Part shown: positions 1-7,813 of the stretch, piece after piece | How the letters are laid out: each line of letters opens with the position of its first letter | Position numbering within the stretch: the stretch's first letter is position 1 | DNA from: a virus | IMG/VR virus record: IMGVR_UViG_3300037488_000954 | Span: 1 to 28,491 of that record | Reading direction: 5' to 3' (one strand) | Length of the DNA stretch: 28,491 nt | Position numbers and translations under genes: made by a program | The notes under the pieces: generated by a model | What the model saw: the letters and a program-made list of their open reading frames with translations, nothing else | Databases searched by the model: none | What the model was told of the DNA's origin: nothing

Positions 1-234
1 GAGCTTGCCAAGTGGGCAGAGAAGCCACCGATTCCGTGCGTGTGCGTGCTGACCCGCTTCGCGCCATCGAATGGCCTGGATGACGACAACCTGACAGGAG
101 CGCTGAAGGGTGTGCGCGATGCCGTGGCGCAGTGGCTCGAAGTTGACGACAGGGACAGGAGCCGCGTGCGCTATGTCTATGAGCAGCAGCGCGGATCGTG
201 GGGCGTGGGGATTGAGTTCAAGGACTGGCCATAA
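1..234 (+). CDS. RusA-like Holliday junction resolvase, C-terminal part (5' end outside window)
   Basis: The frame is open from base 1 and ends at TAA 232-234, so the gene starts before the window. The visible 77 residues contain LDDDNLTGALKGVRDA followed by DDRD and a C-terminal stretch ending in GVGIEFKDWP. RusA-family resolvases cut four-way DNA junctions using an Asp-rich centre of the form D-x-D-N with a second Asp pair 20-25 residues later; the spacing here fits. In lambdoid phages rusA sits in the early/nin region just before the late genes, which agrees with the packaging genes that follow. The missing N-terminal half means the family call rests on one motif and position. It could also be another small DNA-processing protein with the same Asp motif. 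Confidence 0.6.
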   Translation, partial: ELAKWAEKPPIPCVCVLTRFAPSNGLDDDNLTGALKGVRDAVAQWLEVDDRDRSRVRYVYEQQRGSWGVGIEFKDWP

Positions 235-249
235 ACTTTGAGGTATGAC

Positions 250-441
250 ATGAAACAGCGCAAGCGCCTAAATCGGAAAAAGCGAGCACGCCGGGTCGGC
301 ACGTTCACGGCGGAGGAAACGAGGATCCTGCTGGACTTAGCCGATAGCTTGTGCCAGACAAACCAGCTTTCCCGAGCTGTCAAACCCGCCCGCGTGGAAG
401 CCGGCCGCGTTTCTATGTGGCGCCCTGCTCCCTATGTGTAG
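250..441 (+). CDS. Small basic hypothetical protein (63 aa)
   Basis: ATG at 250 is preceded by TTTGAGG about seven bases upstream; an in-frame TTG at 238 has no such site, so 250 is preferred. The N-terminus is very basic (MKQRKRLNRKKRARRVG), followed by a short predicted helix (TFTAEETRILLDLADSL). I do not recognise a family. It begins 15 bases after the resolvase stop on the same strand, so it is probably the last gene of that transcript. The basic head suggests nucleic-acid or ribosome contact, but this is only a composition argument. Confidence 0.45.
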   Translation: MKQRKRLNRKKRARRVGTFTAEETRILLDLADSLCQTNQLSRAVKPARVEAGRVSMWRPAPYV

Positions 442-454
442 CGAAGCGCTGTAA

Positions 455-509
455 GGGTTTGTCCTGATGGCGATGGGCTGCCGGGTGCTTAGAGTAGCTA
501 CATCGCAAC
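455..509 (+). promoter_or_regulatory. Phage early promoter P1 (shared -10 and start-site motif)
   Basis: GGGTTTGTCC (455-464) is followed exactly 25 bases later by a -10-like TAGAGT (490-495), two bases, then CTACATCGCAAC (498-509). The same elements with the same spacing occur at 784-838. The -10 and CTACATCGCAAC part also occurs on the minus strand at 26724-26743. There is no good -35 hexamer 16-18 bases upstream of TAGAGT, so GGGTTTGTCC may be an activator or repressor site. Transcription would start at or near the A of CTACATC and give a leader with CCGGAG as ribosome binding site for the gene at 521. Confidence 0.6.
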
Positions 510-520
510 CGGAGAGCAGC

Positions 521-784
521 ATGTACACAGTCCACCTTAGCCACGCCGACAACCCTGACATCCCCGGCGGTTACTACGGCTTCAAGCGCCCCGCCAAGCT
601 CAAGGCCCGAGTGCCGTCGTTTGCTGACGCTTCTAAGCTGTGCCGTGAGTACATCCAGCAAAATGAACTCGGCGGTGGCAACTGGACCGGCGGCCAAGTG
701 TTCAAGGGTAAAGAACAAGTTGCGCGCGTTTCGTATAACGGCCGCGTGTGGGCGATGGACGGAAGTGAGATTCAGCGCACCTAG
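521..784 (+). CDS. Hypothetical early protein (87 aa)
   Basis: ATG at 521 follows CCGGAGAGCAGC, a clear ribosome binding site just after promoter P1. The upstream in-frame ATG at 467 would put the promoter inside the gene and is rejected. The product begins MYTVHLSHADNPDIPGGYYG and has regularly spaced Gly/Trp/Val positions typical of a small beta-rich fold (GGNWTGGQVF, ARVSYNGRVWAMDG). I do not recognise the family. The gene has its own promoter and ends exactly where the next promoter starts (TAG 782-784), so it looks like a stand-alone early or accessory unit. Confidence 0.6.
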   Translation: MYTVHLSHADNPDIPGGYYGFKRPAKLKARVPSFADASKLCREYIQQNELGGGNWTGGQVFKGKEQVARVSYNGRVWAMDGSEIQRT

Positions 785-838
785 GGTTTGTCCCGATGCC
801 AAAGCACCAGCAGCGGCGTAAAGTCTCTACATCGCAAC
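784..838 (+). promoter_or_regulatory. Phage early promoter P2 (copy of P1 architecture)
   Basis: GGGTTTGTCC (784-793), 25 bases, TAAAGT (819-824), two bases, CTACATCGCAAC (827-838). The intervening 25 bases differ from P1 while the boxes are conserved, as expected for functional elements rather than a recent duplication. The leader again contains CAACCGGAG before the next start codon (858). The first base of the GGGTTTGTCC box is the last base of the preceding gene's stop codon. Confidence 0.6.
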
Positions 839-857
839 ACGCAACCGGAGCACTCAA

Positions 858-1034
858 ATGGAACTGATCCTCACCGCCACCTACACCGCAGCCTACAAGC
901 GCGTCACCATCAATTTCATGATGAACAACGAACACGAGTTCGCGGCCTGCGGCGAAGTGAGCGACGCTGAGTTGGATGCGCTGATCGCAGCAGAAGGTGC
1001 TGATGTGGCGGGCTGGCAATGCAGCTTGAGCTGA
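858..1034 (+). CDS. Small hypothetical early protein (58 aa)
   Basis: Reading from ATG 858, preceded by CCGGAGCACTCAA, gives a 58-residue acidic protein starting MELILTATYTAAYKRVTINF and ending GADVAGWQCSLS before TGA 1032-1034. The sequence looks like a beta hairpin followed by an acidic helix (GEVSDAELDALIAAEGADV). No family recognised. It is the first gene after promoter P2 and overlaps the next ORF (start 1019), which suggests translational coupling. Confidence 0.55.
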   Translation: MELILTATYTAAYKRVTINFMMNNEHEFAACGEVSDAELDALIAAEGADVAGWQCSLS

Positions 1035-1240
1035 CACAAGTAAGCAGGGGCCACCATCACGGGTGGTTCCTGTACGAAGCGAGGTGCGGGAAAGCGCTGC
1101 TGTTTAAACTCTGCGCTACACCTTGTCTAGCGGCCGAAATTGCGGCCAGCCTAGATAAGAACTACGGCGCCAAGTCGTTGATTCCATTGATGGATTCTGG
1201 ATCACCAGAGTTGTCATCTAGACAAGGTACAAAAGAATGA
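1019..1240 (+). CDS. Hypothetical protein (73 aa)
   Basis: ATG 1019 lies inside the end of the previous ORF. The stop TGA (1238-1240) overlaps the next start as ATGA, and this overlap on both sides is the main support for a real gene. The product starts MQLELTQVSRGHHHGWFLYE and has no recognised domain. Its 3' half contains three copies of CTAGAYAAG in mixed orientations, so part of this stretch may instead be a regulatory region for the exported protein that follows. Confidence 0.4.
   Translation: MQLELTQVSRGHHHGWFLYEARCGKALLFKLCATPCLAAEIAASLDKNYGAKSLIPLMDSGSPELSSRQGTKE
1120..1228. repeat. Three CTAGAYAAG elements in inverted and direct arrangement
   Basis: ACCTTGTCTAG (1120-1130) is the exact reverse complement of CTAGACAAGGT (1218-1228). 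A third, one-mismatch copy CTAGATAAG lies at 1151-1159. Together they could form alternative hairpins or be operator half-sites just upstream of the gene at 1237. They lie within the reading frame 1019-1240, so the function is unclear. Confidence 0.45.
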
Positions 1241-1512
1241 TCCGCATCATCATCGCCCTAGCCCTGCTGGCCAGCACCAGCGCTTACGCACAATGCGTCT
1301 GTCGCTGTGTCAATGGCTCCTTGCAGAATCTGTGCCGCAGCCCGTTGGACATCCCGGCGATCTGTGCCCCGCAGATTTGCCCAATCGTCCCGCCGTCAAT
1401 CCAGCCGATTCAGCCAATAACCATTCCGCCGATAGGGACGACAGCATGCAGGAAAGTGCCGGTGTTCATGCCGCACTTGGGAAGGCATGAGTGGGTGACG
1501 GTTTGCAGATGA
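1237..1512 (+). CDS. Exported Cys-rich small protein (91 aa)
   Basis: ATG 1237 overlaps the previous stop as ATGA. Residues 1-18 form a textbook signal peptide: MIR, a hydrophobic core IIIALALLAST, then cleavage after AYA-Q. The mature part is Cys- and Pro-rich (CVCRCVNG, a Pro/Ile-rich linker, then a C-terminal segment ending WVTVCR). An even set of cysteines suggests periplasmic disulfides. Similar small exported proteins are common in proteobacterial prophages next to packaging genes, but their role is unknown to me. It could affect superinfection or the host envelope; this is speculation. Confidence 0.65.
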   Translation: MIRIIIALALLASTSAYAQCVCRCVNGSLQNLCRSPLDIPAICAPQICPIVPPSIQPIQPITIPPIGTTACRKVPVFMPHLGRHEWVTVCR

Positions 1513-1550
1513 GCGGTGACAAGGGCCGCGAGTAGTGATAGATTCGTCGC

Positions 1551-1919
1551 GTGGACGAAACCGTAAAACAATCCACCGTCAAACGCCGCGTGGGCGACGG
1601 AACGCCAGGGCCCGGAAGGCCGAAGGGCATCCCGAATCGCAGCACGACGAACGCCCGCGAAGCGCTTGCGCGGTTCGTGGACAACAACGCCGACCGGCTG
1701 CAGGGGTGGCTAGACGAGATAGCCGAGACTCAGGGGCCGATGGCCGCGTTCCGCTGCTGGGCGGATGTTGTCGAGTACCACATCCCGAAGCTGGCCCGGA
1801 CTGAGCACGTAGGCGACGGCGGGGGCCCGGTAGCTTCTACCGTGACGCTTGACGTAAGTAAACTGTCTTCGACATCGCTGGCGGAAATCCTCGCTGCGCG
1901 CGATGCTGACGCAAGCTGA
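1551..1919 (+). CDS. Small terminase subunit-like protein (122 aa)
   Basis: The start is probably GTG 1551, with only a weak ribosome binding site. The N-terminus has the run GTPGPGRPKGIPNRSTTNAR, typical of DNA-binding phage proteins found directly before large terminases (the GRPKG-P-N signature). A helical segment (ALARFVDNNADRLQGWLDEI) and an acidic tail follow. The gene overlaps the large terminase start by 17 bases, the usual small/large terminase arrangement. Its role would be to recognise the pac or cos site and regulate the motor. The functional call rests on position and this motif. Confidence 0.65.
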   Translation: MDETVKQSTVKRRVGDGTPGPGRPKGIPNRSTTNAREALARFVDNNADRLQGWLDEIAETQGPMAAFRCWADVVEYHIPKLARTEHVGDGGGPVASTVTLDVSKLSSTSLAEILAARDADAS

Positions 1920-3390
1920 CTTACAGGCGGTAGAGCGCGAGCTGTGTCGCCGTAGCCTTGCAGAGTTTGCAAAGCGCGCATGGCGAGTGCTAGAGCCTGC
2001 AGCGGAGCTAAAGTGGGGATGGGCGCTTGACGCCATCTGCCTACACCTTGAGGCGGTAACAGACGGCCGGATCACGAGGCTTTTGATGAACGTCCCCCCG
2101 GGCAGCATGAAATCCTTGCTGACTGGCGTGATTTGGCCTGCATGGGAATGGGGCCCGCGCAACATGCCAGAGATGCGGTTCGTTGGCACCGCTCACGAAG
2201 AAACACTTGCTATCCGTGATAGTCGGCGCTGCCGCGACCTCATCAAATCAGAGTGGTTCCAGGGGCTTTGGCCTTTGCCTCTTCTGGCAGACCTAGACGG
2301 CAAGCGCGAGTTCGGCAACATCCGCAAGGGGATACGCCAGGCGCGGGCGTTCACTTCGATGACGGGCGTTCGCGGAGACCGCGTAATGCTTGACGACCCA
2401 ATCAGCGCCGACAGCGCGAACAGCGCCGCAAAGCTGGAAGCCGCGCGCATCGCCTTCACGGAAACGCTGCCCACTCGCGTCAACAACGACAAGTCAGCGA
2501 TTGTCGTCATCATGCAACGACTGCATGAACAGGATGTTTCCGGCGTGATCCTAGATATGGGGCTGCCGTATGTGCATCTGTTCATCCCGATGCGGTATGA
2601 CCCGGCTCACAGATGCACCACATCCATAGGATGGACTGACCCTAGAACCAAGGCGGGCGAGCTGATGTTTGCCGAGCGGTTTGGCGAGGATCAGGTAGCA
2701 GAGTTGGAGCGCACACTAGGCAGCTACGGCGCGGCAGGCCAGCTACAGCAAAGGCCTGCCCCGAGGGGTGGCGGTATCCTGCGCTCTGCATGGTGGCGAT
2801 ATTGGAGCGCCCTTCCTGCGCTTGAGTGGCGCATCATCACGGCCGACACGGCGCAGAAGACTGGGACGGCCAACGATTACAGCGTCATGCAGTGCTGGGC
2901 TAGGTCAACCACCGGCCAGGCTGTGTTGTTGGATCAAGTGCGCGGCAAGTGGGAGGCCCCGGAGCTACTTGTGCAGGCCCGAGCGTTTTGGGCGAAACAC
3001 GCTCAAGACAGCCGCCCTCAAGCGCTGTCGGCACCACTTAGGGGCATGTATGTCGAGGACAAAGTATCCGGCACCGGCCTAATCCAGACCCTGCGAAGAG
3101 AAGGGATTGCCGTACTTCCTATGCAGCGAGACCGCGACAAAATCAGCCGCGGGCACGATGCAGCCCCGTTCGTTGAGGCTGGAAACGTGCTTCTGCCGCA
3201 GGATGCGCCGTGGTTGTCTGACTGGCTTGCAGAGGCTGAAGCCTTCCCGACAGGCGCGCACGACGACCAACTAGACCCGATGTTTGATGCGGTAGGCTTG
3301 GTTCAGAGGATGCCAGCCGCTACCAAGGCGCTACTCGCCCCGGTCATGCCAGCCGCGAATATGTGGGCGCAGCTACACGCCAAGCGGTAA
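1903..3390 (+). CDS. Terminase large subunit (495 aa)
   Basis: This is the ATP-driven DNA packaging motor with nuclease. Residues 63-72 (NVPPGSMKSL region) form the Walker A-like loop, 161-166 (VMLDDP) is Walker B, and 204-211 (MQRLHEQD) is the coupling motif. The C-terminal RNase H-like nuclease shows ITADTAQKTG (Asp 315), VEDKVSG (Glu 385) and AHDDQLD (about 453-458), giving the acidic metal-binding residues. ATG 1903 overlaps the small-subunit gene. Length is normal for the family. Confidence 0.93.
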   Translation: MLTQADLQAVERELCRRSLAEFAKRAWRVLEPAAELKWGWALDAICLHLEAVTDGRITRLLMNVPPGSMKSLLTGVIWPAWEWGPRNMPEMRFVGTAHEETLAIRDSRRCRDLIKSEWFQGLWPLPLLADLDGKREFGNIRKGIRQARAFTSMTGVRGDRVMLDDPISADSANSAAKLEAARIAFTETLPTRVNNDKSAIVVIMQRLHEQDVSGVILDMGLPYVHLFIPMRYDPAHRCTTSIGWTDPRTKAGELMFAERFGEDQVAELERTLGSYGAAGQLQQRPAPRGGGILRSAWWRYWSALPALEWRIITADTAQKTGTANDYSVMQCWARSTTGQAVLLDQVRGKWEAPELLVQARAFWAKHAQDSRPQALSAPLRGMYVEDKVSGTGLIQTLRREGIAVLPMQRDRDKISRGHDAAPFVEAGNVLLPQDAPWLSDWLAEAEAFPTGAHDDQLDPMFDAVGLVQRMPAATKALLAPVMPAANMWAQLHAKR

Positions 3391-3392
3391 GG

Positions 3393-3421
3393 TTGCCCAA
3401 ACTCTGCTACACCCGCATAAT
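3393..3421 (+). promoter_or_regulatory. Candidate sigma70 promoter before portal gene
   Basis: TTGCCC (3393-3398), 17 bases, CATAAT (3416-3421) lies in the 57-base gap between terminase and portal. Four of six and five of six bases match the consensus, with ideal spacing. The motif AAACTCTGC followed by TACACC inside the spacer also appears at 1106-1122. Whether it is active is unknown. Confidence 0.45.
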
Positions 3422-3447
3422 CCGGCTGTCAAGTACGGGAAAACCCT

Positions 3448-5505
3448 ATGGCACGCCCCACGAACGCGCAACGACTGTCGGAAATCCATCAAGAAGCGCT
3501 GCGCGAGTTCGACCAGATCCAAACCGCCGTCCGTGATGAGCGCTTGCAGTGCGTGCAAGACCGCCGCTTCTACTCAATTGCTGGTGCCCAATGGGAAGGC
3601 CCGCTGGCCGCGCAGTTTGAGAACCGCCCGAAGATGGAGGTTAACAAGATCGCGCTAGCTATTCAGCGGATCGTGTCTGAGTACCGGGCGAACCGTGTCA
3701 CGGTTGATTTCATCAGCAAGGAGGGCGACGAATACGATGCACTTGCCGACACTTGCGACAAACTGTATCGAGCCGATGAGCAGGATTCGTCAGCCCAGGA
3801 AGCTTACGACAACGCATTTGAGGAAGCTGTCGGCGGTGGCATCGGTGCGTGGCGCCTTCGTGCCGTCTATGAAGACGAATACGACGAAGACAACGAAAAG
3901 CAGCGCATTCGCATCGAGCCGATCGTCGACGCTGATAGCTCGGTTTACTTCGACCTGACGGCTAAGCGCCAGGACAAGGCCGACGCTAAGCGGTGCTTCG
4001 TTTTGACCGCCATGACGCCCGAGGCGTACATGGAAACGTGGGGCGACGACCCCGCGACCTGGCCCAAAGATATCGGCCAGTCAGAGTTCGATTGGTATGC
4101 CCCCGATGTTGTCTACGTCGCGGAGTATTACCGCGTCGAAGAAGGCTCGGAGATGGTGTATTTCTTCAAAGGCCTGGATGGCGAAGAAGAGAAATACACC
4201 GAAGACCAGCTAACCGACGAACTTCGCGCCGAGCTTGAGGCCATCGGCAGCGTGGAAGTCCGCTCAAAGAAAGTTAAGCGCCGCAAGGTGCACAAGTACA
4301 TCATGAGCGGCGGCAAGGTGCTGGAAGACTGCGGATTCATCGCAGGCCGGCACATCCCGATTGTCGTCACCTACGGCAAGCGCTGGTTCGTGGACAACGT
4401 CGAGCGGTGCATGGGCCACGTCCGATTGGCAAAGGATGCCCAGCGACTGGCGAACATGCAGCGCAGCAAGCTGGCGGAAATCGCAGCCCTGTCTAGCGTG
4501 GAAAAGCCGATCCTGCTGCCCGAGCAAGTGGCCGGTCATCAGGTGATGTGGCAGCAAGACAACGTTGCGAACTATGCATATCTGCTGCTGAATCCGATCA
4601 CCGGCCCGGACGGATCAAGCCAGCCCGCCGGCCCTGTTGGCTACACCAAACCTCCCGCCGTGCCGCCTGCTTTGGCCGCGCTGCTGCAGGTTACCGAGCT
4701 TGACATCAAAGACGTGCTAGGCAATCAGGAGCAGGGCGACAAGGTAGTGGCTAACGTCTCCGGCAAAGCCGTCGAGATGGTGCAACAGCGCCTTGACATG
4801 CAGACTTTCCTCTACATGAGCAACCATGCCAAAGGCGTCCGCCGCAGCGGGGAAATCTGGCTTTCCATGGCCCGTGAGGTGTACGTCGAGCCCGGCCGCA
4901 AGATGAAAGGCATCGGCGCGCAGAGTCAGATTGAAGGCGTCGAGTTGATGCGCCCCATCGTGGACGAAGACGGCGAACTTGAGTATGAGAACGACCTGAG
5001 CGAAGCCGAGTTCGACGTAACCGTGGACGTAGGCCCCAGCAGCAGCAGCAAGCGCTCGGCCACTGTCCGCGCGCTTACGCAGATGATGGCACTGACTCAA
5101 GACCCGGAAGCCGCGAAGGTGCTTCAAGCCGCCGCGCTCATGAACATGGAAGGCGAAGGCCTGTCGGACATCCGCGACCACTTCCGTAAGCAGCTGGTCG
5201 GCATGGGCGTAATGCAGCCCACGGACAAGGAAAAGGAAGCCATGGCGCAAGCTCAGCAGCAGCCGGACCCGAACGCCGAGCTTGTGCAAGCCGCGACCGT
5301 GGAGACGCTGGCAAAGGCAGAGAAGGCGCAGGCCGACGCCAGGCTCAGCGATGCCCGCGCGGCAAAGGAACTCGAAGGCATCACGCAACCGCAACAACCG
5401 CAACAGCAGCCTGACGAGCGCACCGCTTTGGAACTTGAGGGCCTGCGCCTGGAAAACGACATCCGCCGCGCCAGACTGGCCCGCGAAAGTACCCCGCTCA
5501 CATGA
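3448..5505 (+). CDS. Portal protein, P22-type (685 aa)
   Basis: The dodecameric portal forms the DNA entry vertex and docks terminase and tail. ATG 3448 follows GGGAAAACCCT. Features seen: an N-terminal helical segment, then FYSIAGAQWEG and NRPKMEVNKIALAIQRIVSEYRANR, which are characteristic of P22 gp1-like portals. The middle is acidic, and residues about 585-680 form a Gln/Ala/Glu-rich helix (QAQQQPDPN, QPQQPQQQPDE) like the C-terminal barrel helix of P22 portal. Length (685) is close to P22 gp1 (725). Position between terminase and scaffold agrees. Confidence 0.9.
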   Translation: MARPTNAQRLSEIHQEALREFDQIQTAVRDERLQCVQDRRFYSIAGAQWEGPLAAQFENRPKMEVNKIALAIQRIVSEYRANRVTVDFISKEGDEYDALADTCDKLYRADEQDSSAQEAYDNAFEEAVGGGIGAWRLRAVYEDEYDEDNEKQRIRIEPIVDADSSVYFDLTAKRQDKADAKRCFVLTAMTPEAYMETWGDDPATWPKDIGQSEFDWYAPDVVYVAEYYRVEEGSEMVYFFKGLDGEEEKYTEDQLTDELRAELEAIGSVEVRSKKVKRRKVHKYIMSGGKVLEDCGFIAGRHIPIVVTYGKRWFVDNVERCMGHVRLAKDAQRLANMQRSKLAEIAALSSVEKPILLPEQVAGHQVMWQQDNVANYAYLLLNPITGPDGSSQPAGPVGYTKPPAVPPALAALLQVTELDIKDVLGNQEQGDKVVANVSGKAVEMVQQRLDMQTFLYMSNHAKGVRRSGEIWLSMAREVYVEPGRKMKGIGAQSQIEGVELMRPIVDEDGELEYENDLSEAEFDVTVDVGPSSSSKRSATVRALTQMMALTQDPEAAKVLQAAALMNMEGEGLSDIRDHFRKQLVGMGVMQPTDKEKEAMAQAQQQPDPNAELVQAATVETLAKAEKAQADARLSDARAAKELEGITQPQQPQQQPDERTALELEGLRLENDIRRARLARESTPLT

Positions 5506-5547
5506 GCAACGGCAACCGTGCGGCCGGTAACGCACGAGAGGTAAAGC

Positions 5548-6369
5548 ATGGAAGTCGAAGACAAGCCCGAAGTCGTTGAAGTAGAACAAGACGAGCCGGA
5601 ACAGGTAGAACAACCCGAGCCGGTGGCGGCTGAAGAGCCAGCCGAACCGGAAGAGCTGCAAGTCATCATCGAAGGCGAAGAACCCGAGCCGGAGCCAGAG
5701 CGTGCGCCGGAATGGGTGCGCGAGCTACGGAAGCAGCACCGCGAGCTACAGAAGAAGGTCCGCGAGTATGAGGACCGGGAGAAGTCTGTCGCGGCCCCGA
5801 CGCTGGGCCAGAAACCCAAGCTCGAAGAGCATGACTACGATACTGAGAAGTACGAAGTCGCCCTAGAAGCGTGGTATCGGCAGAAAGACAAGTTCGAGGC
5901 AGCCAAGCGCGAACAGGAGAAGGCGCAGGAAGATCAGCAGAAAGCCTGGCAAACCAAGCTAGAGAACTACGGCAAGGCCAAAGCAGACCTCAAGGCGCGC
6001 GACTATGACGACGCCGAAGCGGTGGTTCAAGAGGCCATGAGCGTTACCCAGCAGGGCATTGTCTTGCAGGGCGCTGAAAACCCCGCGCTTGTGGTGTACG
6101 CACTCGGCAAGAACCCGAAGCGCGCCAAAGAGCTGGCCGCCATCACCGATCCCGTCAAGTTCGCGTTTGCCGTTGCCAAACTGGAGTCACAGTTGAAAGT
6201 CACCCCGAAAGCCAAACCCCCCGCACCGGAGAAGACCGTACCGACTGGCACCGCATCGGTAAGCGGCTCAGATTCGGCGCTTGAACGGCTGCGCGAAGAA
6301 GCCGCGCGAACCGGCGACATGACAAAGGTCATTCGCTACAAAGCGCAGCAGAAGGCGAAAGCCAAATAG
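5548..6369 (+). CDS. Head scaffolding protein candidate (273 aa)
   Basis: ATG 5548 follows GAGAGGTAAAGC. The protein is extremely acidic and repetitive at the start (EVVEVEQDEPEQVEQPEPVA), then a long charged helix or coiled coil (about residues 50-140), and ends with a short Lys-rich helix (VIRYKAQQKAKAK). A basic C-terminal helix that binds coat protein is the hallmark of P22-like scaffolds (gp8, about 300 aa). The gene lies exactly between portal and coat, as in P22. Sequence similarity cannot be judged by eye because scaffolds diverge quickly; the call is by order and architecture. Confidence 0.75.
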   Translation: MEVEDKPEVVEVEQDEPEQVEQPEPVAAEEPAEPEELQVIIEGEEPEPEPERAPEWVRELRKQHRELQKKVREYEDREKSVAAPTLGQKPKLEEHDYDTEKYEVALEAWYRQKDKFEAAKREQEKAQEDQQKAWQTKLENYGKAKADLKARDYDDAEAVVQEAMSVTQQGIVLQGAENPALVVYALGKNPKRAKELAAITDPVKFAFAVAKLESQLKVTPKAKPPAPEKTVPTGTASVSGSDSALERLREEAARTGDMTKVIRYKAQQKAKAK

Positions 6370-6397
6370 TTGACCCCAGCCGGATATGTGATACATT
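6370..6397 (+). promoter_or_regulatory. Candidate sigma70 promoter for coat gene
   Basis: TTGACC (6370-6375), 16 bases, TACATT (6392-6397) begins immediately after the scaffold stop and reads into a leader of about 120 bases before the coat ATG. A separate promoter would allow much higher coat than scaffold expression. The match is good by eye; activity is untested. Confidence 0.55.
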
Positions 6398-6467
6398 CCG
6401 GCAATCTGGACTCGCCCACCTAACGGGCAGTGACAAGAATCGAGCGGCCGACCGGCTCTGACGGGTT

Positions 6468-6505
6468 GAGTAAGCAGGCGCGGGAATACCCGCAATCGTT
6501 CACTC
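6468..6505 (+). promoter_or_regulatory. Structured leader hairpin upstream of coat gene
   Basis: TGAGT (6468-6472) pairs with ACTCA (6501-6505), and inside it GCGGG (6480-6484) pairs with CCCGC (6489-6493) around an AATA loop. The coat ribosome binding site (GGAG) lies just downstream. It could stabilise or regulate the coat transcript. No T-tract follows, so it is not a terminator. Confidence 0.4.
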
Positions 6506-6523
6506 ATCCCATCGGAGCCACAA

Positions 6524-7798
6524 ATGTCCAACAGTTTCTCAAAGGAAGAGCGCGTTGCGTTTGAAAACCTCCTCGAAGGTTTCAACGACGCCTTGGTGTT
6601 GTCGCGCAATGTCGCGGTTTTCAACACCGACCAGACGATGATGGAGCGCACCTCCAACATCATCTGGCGTCCCCAGCCCTACATCGCCGTGTCCTACTCG
6701 GGCACGGACATGACCACGAACTTTGACACTTACACGCAGCTGAGCGTGCCGGCGACCATCGGCTTTAATCGCTCGGTGCCGTGGATCATGAACGCGACCG
6801 AACTGCGCGATGCGTTGCAGGAAAACCGCCTCGGCGATGCTGCCAAGCAAAAGCTCGCCTCGGACATCAACGTCAGCGTAATGAACGTCGCGGCCCTGCA
6901 AGGCAGCCTGTTCGTACGCCGTACCGCTGCCGCTTCGGGCTTTGACGACGTGGCGCAGTGCGAAGCCATCATGAACGAGCAGGGCGTGCAAGGTGGCGAC
7001 CGCTACCTTGCTCTTTCGACTCGTGACTACAACGGCATGGCGAGCAACCTGGCCGCGACGACCCGCAGCTTCGGGAACAACGTCAGCGATCCGGCATACC
7101 GTCGCGCATTCGTGGGTGACGTGGCGTCCTTCTCTACCTACAAGCTGGACTATGCAGTGCGTATTCTTGGCGCGTCGGGTGGCGCTGGCATCACGGTTAA
7201 CACCCTGCCGGCCGGCGGTAACGTCTACGTGCCGCGCGCTTTGTCGGTTGCTGCGACTGGCGAAGCGACGAACGTGGACAACCGCTATCAGACGATCACG
7301 GTCAGCTCGACAACGAACGTCCGACCGGGCGATGCGCTCACGATTGCCAACGTCAATGCGGTGCATCACATCACCAAGGGCGACACCGGCCAGACGAAGA
7401 CGTTCCGCGTCATCGCTGTGCCGTCTGCTACCACGCTGGTTATCAGCCCCCCGATGATCACCGGCCAGGGTGGTTCGGATGCTGAACTCCAGTACCAAAA
7501 CTGCGTGGTGAACACGGCATCGGCCACGGCGGCGATCACGTTCCAGAACACCCAAACGGCGGCAGCCAATCCGTTCTGGCACAAGGACGCCATCGAGATT
7601 CTGCCGGGCCGTTACGCGGTGCCGGGTGACGCTGGCGCGGCTGTGATGCGTGGCTCGACGGATCAAGGCATCGAACTCGTGATGACGAAGCAGTACGACA
7701 TCAACACGATGCGCACGAAGTTCCGCGTTGACACCCTTTACGGCGTGGTCAACAAGCAGCCGCAAATGACCGGCGTCATGATGTTTGGTCAGACCTGA
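6524..7798 (+). CDS. Major capsid protein, P22 coat family (424 aa)
   Basis: This protein builds the icosahedral head. It matches P22 gp5 (430 aa) in length and landmarks: TMMERTSNIIWRPQPY near the N-terminus, the ELRDAL helix, and especially the inserted domain with VDNRYQTITVSSTTNVRPGD followed by TFRVIAV and TLVISPP. These parallel the P22 I-domain VDNR...T-V--S-TT---RGD pattern. ATG 6524 follows GGAGCCACAA. It is preceded by its own promoter candidate and structured leader. Confidence 0.92.
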   Translation: MSNSFSKEERVAFENLLEGFNDALVLSRNVAVFNTDQTMMERTSNIIWRPQPYIAVSYSGTDMTTNFDTYTQLSVPATIGFNRSVPWIMNATELRDALQENRLGDAAKQKLASDINVSVMNVAALQGSLFVRRTAAASGFDDVAQCEAIMNEQGVQGGDRYLALSTRDYNGMASNLAATTRSFGNNVSDPAYRRAFVGDVASFSTYKLDYAVRILGASGGAGITVNTLPAGGNVYVPRALSVAATGEATNVDNRYQTITVSSTTNVRPGDALTIANVNAVHHITKGDTGQTKTFRVIAVPSATTLVISPPMITGQGGSDAELQYQNCVVNTASATAAITFQNTQTAAANPFWHKDAIEILPGRYAVPGDAGAAVMRGSTDQGIELVMTKQYDINTMRTKFRVDTLYGVVNKQPQMTGVMMFGQT

Positions 7799-7813
7799 TT
7801 AGGAGACACGGAA

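Noticed and set aside
4717-5661. Minus-strand ORF (314 codons) across portal and scaffold genes
   Set aside because: Low-complexity Leu/Arg/Phe composition arising from the complement of acidic repeats; it spans two supported plus-strand genes.
6539-7765. Long minus-strand ORF (408 codons) opposite the coat gene
   Set aside because: It mirrors the GC-rich third-position bias of the coat gene, has Arg/His-heavy composition, no ribosome binding site and no family pattern; the plus strand has a clear P22 coat match.
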